From: GWF2-38-69 sp965228125
Lineage (GTDB): Bacteria; Verrucomicrobiota; Lentisphaeria; Victivallales; GWF2-38-69
Direction of reading: 5' to 3'
DNA length: 64,000 nt
Assembly: GCA_965228125.1 (NCBI GenBank)
Contig: OZ245791.1
Location: forward strand, 2,232,001 to 2,296,000
This document shows, in pieces, positions 61,284-64,000 of the stretch (positions within the stretch are counted from its first letter, which is position 1; each line of letters begins with the position of its first letter). The position numbers and the translations under genes are program-made. Under the pieces are notes generated by a model that saw only the letters and a program-made list of their open reading frames with translations, made no database searches and had not been told where the DNA came from.

Positions 61284-62493
61284 TTTGATGACGTTTGGCG
61301 GCAATTAGTTTTTGCAACATATAATATGCGGCGATACCGATCAAGGAAAAAGCTAAAGACATAATGACAAGGCCTTCCAATGGGTAGCTATGAAATAAAG
61401 TCACGAGTATTACCGAGATACCCTGAAAGCCTATCCCTGCGCTCATAGCCATGCCTAAAGCAATTCCTCCTCTCTTTTTAAAATGATTTACTGTGAGGAC
61501 CTGGGTTGTTGGATTTACCATTGCATTTGCAGCGCGCATCAGCACCGCGCCCAAAGTAACCAGAATAGCTATCAATAAACCACCTGAAAAAAACTCAGCA
61601 AACAGCATAAAGACTGAACCTATCAATGTTCCGTAGACCCCGATTCCCAGAATTAAATTATATGAAGCCATTTTCTTGTTAAGGACAAGAAGGTATTGAT
61701 TGCCAATAAGAAACGCCGCCGACATGAAAATATATACATATGAATAGATGATTGGAGTTAATCCCAGATTTTCAATAAAAAGATAACTGGATATACCTAT
61801 GAAAGAGTAGTACGCCGAAGCCCCGCAGGCGAAGAGAATAGTCAAACAGAGAAAGGTTTTATCCCCAAGCACTTTAATGTATCTCATTATGTAAAAGCTT
61901 ATTTTTGGCAGCGTTGTTTCCTTAGCCTTGATTGTCTCGGGTAAGATCTTCACTGTAGCTGCTAAAAGAAGTATCCCCAATATTCCACTGAATACAAAAC
62001 AGCTCCTCCATCCGAAATGATGCGCTAAATATGCTCCTATTACGGGTGATACTGCCGGAGAAACTACTAGCCCTACCATCATTATACCCATAGCTTTGAC
62101 CTGTTCCCTGCTGTCCATAGAATCTCTCAAGACAAGAGTACTTGCAATGATGTACAAGCCTAGTCCTATAGATTGTATGATGCGCAACAGTATTATTATC
62201 CATATAGAAGCGGATATGCTGATAAGAAGAGCCGTTACTGTGAATACCACAATAGAGAAAAGTATAACAGTCCGCCGTCCAAATCTGTTGCTTAAAAGAT
62301 CGGCAAAAAGCACAAATATTGCTGAACCAATGGCATAAAGAGAAAGCGTCAGGTTAACAATATTTGGAGAAGAATTGAAATCGATTACCATTTGTGGCAG
62401 AGAAGATATGTAAATGTCATTGCCGGAGCACATCAAGAAGACAATAGATGTCAATAGAATAATAATATGTGTCTTATTGAACTTATTTGCCAC
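61276..62493 (-). CDS. MFS multidrug exporter (Bcr/CflA type)
   Basis: 12-segment drug:proton antiporter of the DHA1 family (405 residues). The N-terminal loop with SGNDIYISSLPQMVIDFNSS resembles Bcr/CflA (TDMYLPALP-like). The conserved motif A loop LFADLLSNRFGRRTVILFS (about residues 60-80) and LGLYIIASTLVLRDSMDSREQVKAMGIMM follow. The GTG start is preceded by AAGGAG at six bases. It overlaps the methyltransferase start. Probable export of a small antibiotic or a metabolite. Confidence 0.88.
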   Translation of the reverse strand: MANKFNKTHIIILLTSIVFLMCSGNDIYISSLPQMVIDFNSSPNIVNLTLSLYAIGSAIFVLFADLLSNRFGRRTVILFSIVVFTVTALLISISASIWIIILLRIIQSIGLGLYIIASTLVLRDSMDSREQVKAMGIMMVGLVVSPAVSPVIGAYLAHHFGWRSCFVFSGILGILLLAATVKILPETIKAKETTLPKISFYIMRYIKVLGDKTFLCLTILFACGASAYYSFIGISSYLFIENLGLTPIIYSYVYIFMSAAFLIGNQYLLVLNKKMASYNLILGIGVYGTLIGSVFMLFAEFFSGGLLIAILVTLGAVLMRAANAMVNPTTQVLTVNHFKKRGGIALGMAMSAGIGFQGISVILVTLFHSYPLEGLVIMSLAFSLIGIAAYYMLQKLIAAKRHQSE

Positions 62494-62549
62494 AAAATCT
62501 CCTTAGAATTTTCAGCACTAAATACAGGGAATGGGGATATCACTCTTTA

Positions 62550-62888
62550 TCAGTCGCCATAAACAATTACTGTCATCTTTTGATAAAGGAAAAACATAGT
62601 GTTGTTGTATTCGTATTCAACATATTTGATTTTTGTTATACCTCCGTTTTTAGCCGCGGTTCTTATACTAAGGTCGCCTGTGGTCCAAAGGGACAGAACA
62701 CTTGTAGCAGTCGCTTTTCCCACTTTACTTCCGAATTCTATATTCTCATAGTTTGTGCTAAGCGGAGCTTTGAAATTTGAAAACATAGGTGTTTTCGGGG
62801 CTTCTATTGGGGCTGAGCCAATGCAGCCTAAAAGAGACAAAATAAGAGCAATTGAAAATATAAAGCAACTGATTCTTAAAATTTTCAT
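62550..62888 (-). CDS. TRL-like family lipoprotein
   Basis: A 112-residue lipoprotein with lipobox ILSLLGCIGSAP (Cys about residue 22) and the TRL-like pattern in the mature part: KVGKATATSVLSLWTTGDLSIRTAAKNGGITKIKYVEYEY followed by a terminal MTVIVYGD. The family is found in Lentisphaerae, Bacteroidetes and other Gram-negative bacteria; function unknown. It and the next secreted gene lie in the same direction. Confidence 0.78.
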   Translation of the reverse strand: MKILRISCFIFSIALILSLLGCIGSAPIEAPKTPMFSNFKAPLSTNYENIEFGSKVGKATATSVLSLWTTGDLSIRTAAKNGGITKIKYVEYEYNNTMFFLYQKMTVIVYGD

Positions 62889-62926
62889 GAAATGTATTCC
62901 TTTATAGATTAATGGGTTTTAGAAAA

Positions 62927-63547
62927 TCAAATATCTTGAGTGTCTGTGAGTCTTACAAAGAAAAAACCTGTTAAAAAGTTGGCAACTGCAACTGGATGCA
63001 CATCCATACCTATTCCGGCAAAAAATCCAAGGTGGAACCCTATTCTCCAGAAGTCCAGAATGCCGTTTTTATAAGGCTCACTGGATGGTACAGCAAGTGC
63101 CATGCCATCTACGACATCATTAATTTCATAAGGTCTTACTGAGCCCCAGGTATTGTCGACTTTCCAATCGCCATTTTCCATACATACGAAAGAAGATATG
63201 TTTCCAGTAGACTGTCCGCCGCCATTTTGCCTATTGTAGCCTTTTTCCACGAAATTGAAGTTTCCAAATTCACCTGCAAATTGAGTCCATTTAGTTAGAG
63301 TCAAATCAAAAAATGCTCCTTGCCCAGCTGATGCTTCAGCTGTGATGATATCGCTGAGATCTAGGAGTCTATTGGGAAAATAATATAATATTACATGTGT
63401 AACACTATGGTTTTTCTGTACATTGTCAGGCTGGAATTGCACTGATGAATTAGTTTCTGGGTCGGTAGTATTGCTGTCCGTTTGAGCGAATAGGCAGATA
63501 CTTGCAAGCATTGTTATTAATGCCAATGATGTTGTTTGTTTTTTCAT
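62927..63547 (-). CDS. Secreted protein of unknown function
   Basis: A 206-residue protein with a signal peptide (TTSLALITMLASICLFAQT). The mature part has GQGAFFDLTLTKWTQFAGEFGNF, RPYEINDVVDGMALA and a final GMDVHPVAVANFLTGFFFV, which looks like amphipathic or membrane-surface sequence. I do not recognise a known family by name. It precedes the TRL-like lipoprotein in the direction of transcription, so the two may be one envelope unit. A weak ribosome binding site precedes the ATG. Confidence 0.65.
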   Translation of the reverse strand: MKKQTTSLALITMLASICLFAQTDSNTTDPETNSSVQFQPDNVQKNHSVTHVILYYFPNRLLDLSDIITAEASAGQGAFFDLTLTKWTQFAGEFGNFNFVEKGYNRQNGGGQSTGNISSFVCMENGDWKVDNTWGSVRPYEINDVVDGMALAVPSSEPYKNGILDFWRIGFHLGFFAGIGMDVHPVAVANFLTGFFFVRLTDTQDI

Positions 63548-63731
63548 AATTTTTTATAATGGTTTCATGTAGCTTAAGTAAAAAAGATTTCTAAATTATA
63601 GGGTAGGCAAGAAGGAAAGACAATATGAAAAGTTTTTGCGATGCCCTTTCTTTTTTGATGTGAAATGTGGCTGTTAAAGCGATTCCAAGTAATTGAAACT
63701 AGACGCTGTTGTATCTAATATATGGCTATAA
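63548..63731. other. Non-coding stretch before the right-edge gene remnant
   Basis: 184 bases, A/T-rich, with no strong promoter, terminator or open frame. It should hold the promoter of the unknown secreted protein, on the minus strand. Confidence 0.35.
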
Positions 63732-63854
63732 CAGAGGAGAGAAGTATATGAAGAAGTTGAGGTTAAACTTGAAAAACCTTTTAATGATTTTAATAAAAAC
63801 GGTATAGTTGAAATTCAGTACAGTACATATGCACAACCTGGTAATTTAAGCTAG
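63732..63854 (+). pseudogene. Possible C-terminal gene remnant
   Basis: Between an in-frame TAA at 63729-63731 and a TAG at 63852-63854 the frame encodes about 40 residues that look like real protein (VEVKLEKPFNDFN and EIQYSTYAQPGN), but there is no start codon in the frame and no upstream continuation. This reads as the tail of a lost gene. It could also be chance. Its stop lies over the end of the minus-strand gene at the edge. Confidence 0.3.
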
Positions 63855-64000
63855 TGTATTGTCTAGTAGTTTCTTGAACAAATTAAAATCTTCTGATGAC
63901 CCTATCATTTGAATTCCTGCAATTTTTTCTCCATCTTTGAGTAGGCTTCTATAAGTATTTTCACTTTCTTCTAATACTTCTTCAATTCTTTGAGGCGATT
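63846..64000 (-). CDS. C-terminal end of a gene that continues past the right edge
   Basis: On the minus strand the frame is open from the window edge to the TAA at 63846-63848. It encodes about 50 residues ending YRSLLKDGEKIAGIQMIGSSEDFNLFKKLLDNTLA. The pattern YRxLLKDGxKIxGxxxIGxxxDxxLxKKLL resembles the end of NAD(P)H/FAD-dependent oxidoreductases of the nitrite-reductase/rubredoxin-reductase type, but too little is visible to be sure. Confidence 0.5.
   Translation of the reverse strand, partial: SPQRIEEVLEESENTYRSLLKDGEKIAGIQMIGSSEDFNLFKKLLDNTLA

Noticed and set aside
1..64000. tRNA, rRNA, CRISPR arrays, prophage or insertion-sequence genes
   Set aside because: Scanned for TTCGA-type T-arm sequences, regular repeat-spacer units and transposase-like proteins by eye; none found. 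XerD is a housekeeping recombinase, not a phage integrase.

Overview
The window is a gene-dense stretch of a bacterial chromosome of fairly low G+C content, read by eye as about 38-40%. The two edges cut through genes. It carries housekeeping genes (xerD, tsaD, folE, rlmN, truA, uvrD/pcrA, grpE-dnaJ, aroE), Gram-negative envelope functions (an RND pump, several lipoproteins, a prepilin peptidase, lipid-linked-sugar glycosyltransferases) and several oxygen-sensitive enzyme families. It is therefore most likely an anaerobic, fermentative, Gram-negative bacterium. The style of several genes (archaeal-type PurO, the RlmN variant, the TRL lipoprotein, the hairpin repeat near 56880) suggests the PVC/Lentisphaerae neighbourhood or a related uncultured phylum. 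That placement is inference; no rRNA or tRNA gene is visible to test it.

Layout. 1-3100: the end of a HlyD-type protein, an amino-acid permease and a convergent xerD. 3107-5810: a polyprenyl diphosphate synthase and an indolepyruvate/phenylpyruvate decarboxylase, co-oriented with xerD. 6054-17036 (+): the centrepiece, a ten-gene cluster of ADP-forming acyl-CoA synthetase, iorA, iorB, a PspC-domain protein, a three-gene glycyl-radical arylacetate decarboxylase system (hpdB-hpdC-hpdA), an aromatic/aspartate aminotransferase and an ArsB/YbiR-like permease. A HAD phosphatase and two secreted proteins of unknown function follow. 19429-23671 (-): a GH13 and a GH63-like glycosidase. 23764-32878: a purine/N-heterocycle cluster (ssnA and ygfK on -, xdh FeS/FAD and Mo subunits and mocA on +). 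33014-35672: a YchF-like TGS protein with an eroded G domain and a membrane glycosyltransferase. 35667-46329 (-): tsaD, fabF, a nitronate monooxygenase/FabK-like flavoprotein, folE, rlmN, a second membrane glycosyltransferase, a zinc-ribbon protein, an orphan ilvH and an M16C protease. 46397-53226 (+): truA, an RND efflux pair with a small lipoprotein, and an M29 aminopeptidase. 53223-57797 (-): uvrD/pcrA, purO-like, prepilin peptidase and mtnP. 57938-60657 (+): grpE, dnaJ and aroE. 60681-64000 (-): a methyltransferase, an MFS exporter, a TRL-like lipoprotein, an unknown secreted protein and a gene end at the edge.

How the genes work together. Read as a pathway, the central cluster takes an aromatic amino acid (best guess tyrosine) through transamination, CoA-dependent oxidative decarboxylation by IorAB, and ATP formation by the ADP-forming synthetase. 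The glycyl-radical enzyme then decarboxylates the free arylacetate, giving p-cresol if the substrate is 4-hydroxyphenylacetate. In the large decarboxylase subunit the catalytic Cys, Glu, His, distal Glu and radical Gly are spaced as I recall them for characterised 4-hydroxyphenylacetate decarboxylase, and the gene for the small iron-sulfur subunit specific to that enzyme is present. The divergent decarboxylase at 4185-5810 gives a second possible fate (the aldehyde) for the same arylpyruvate.
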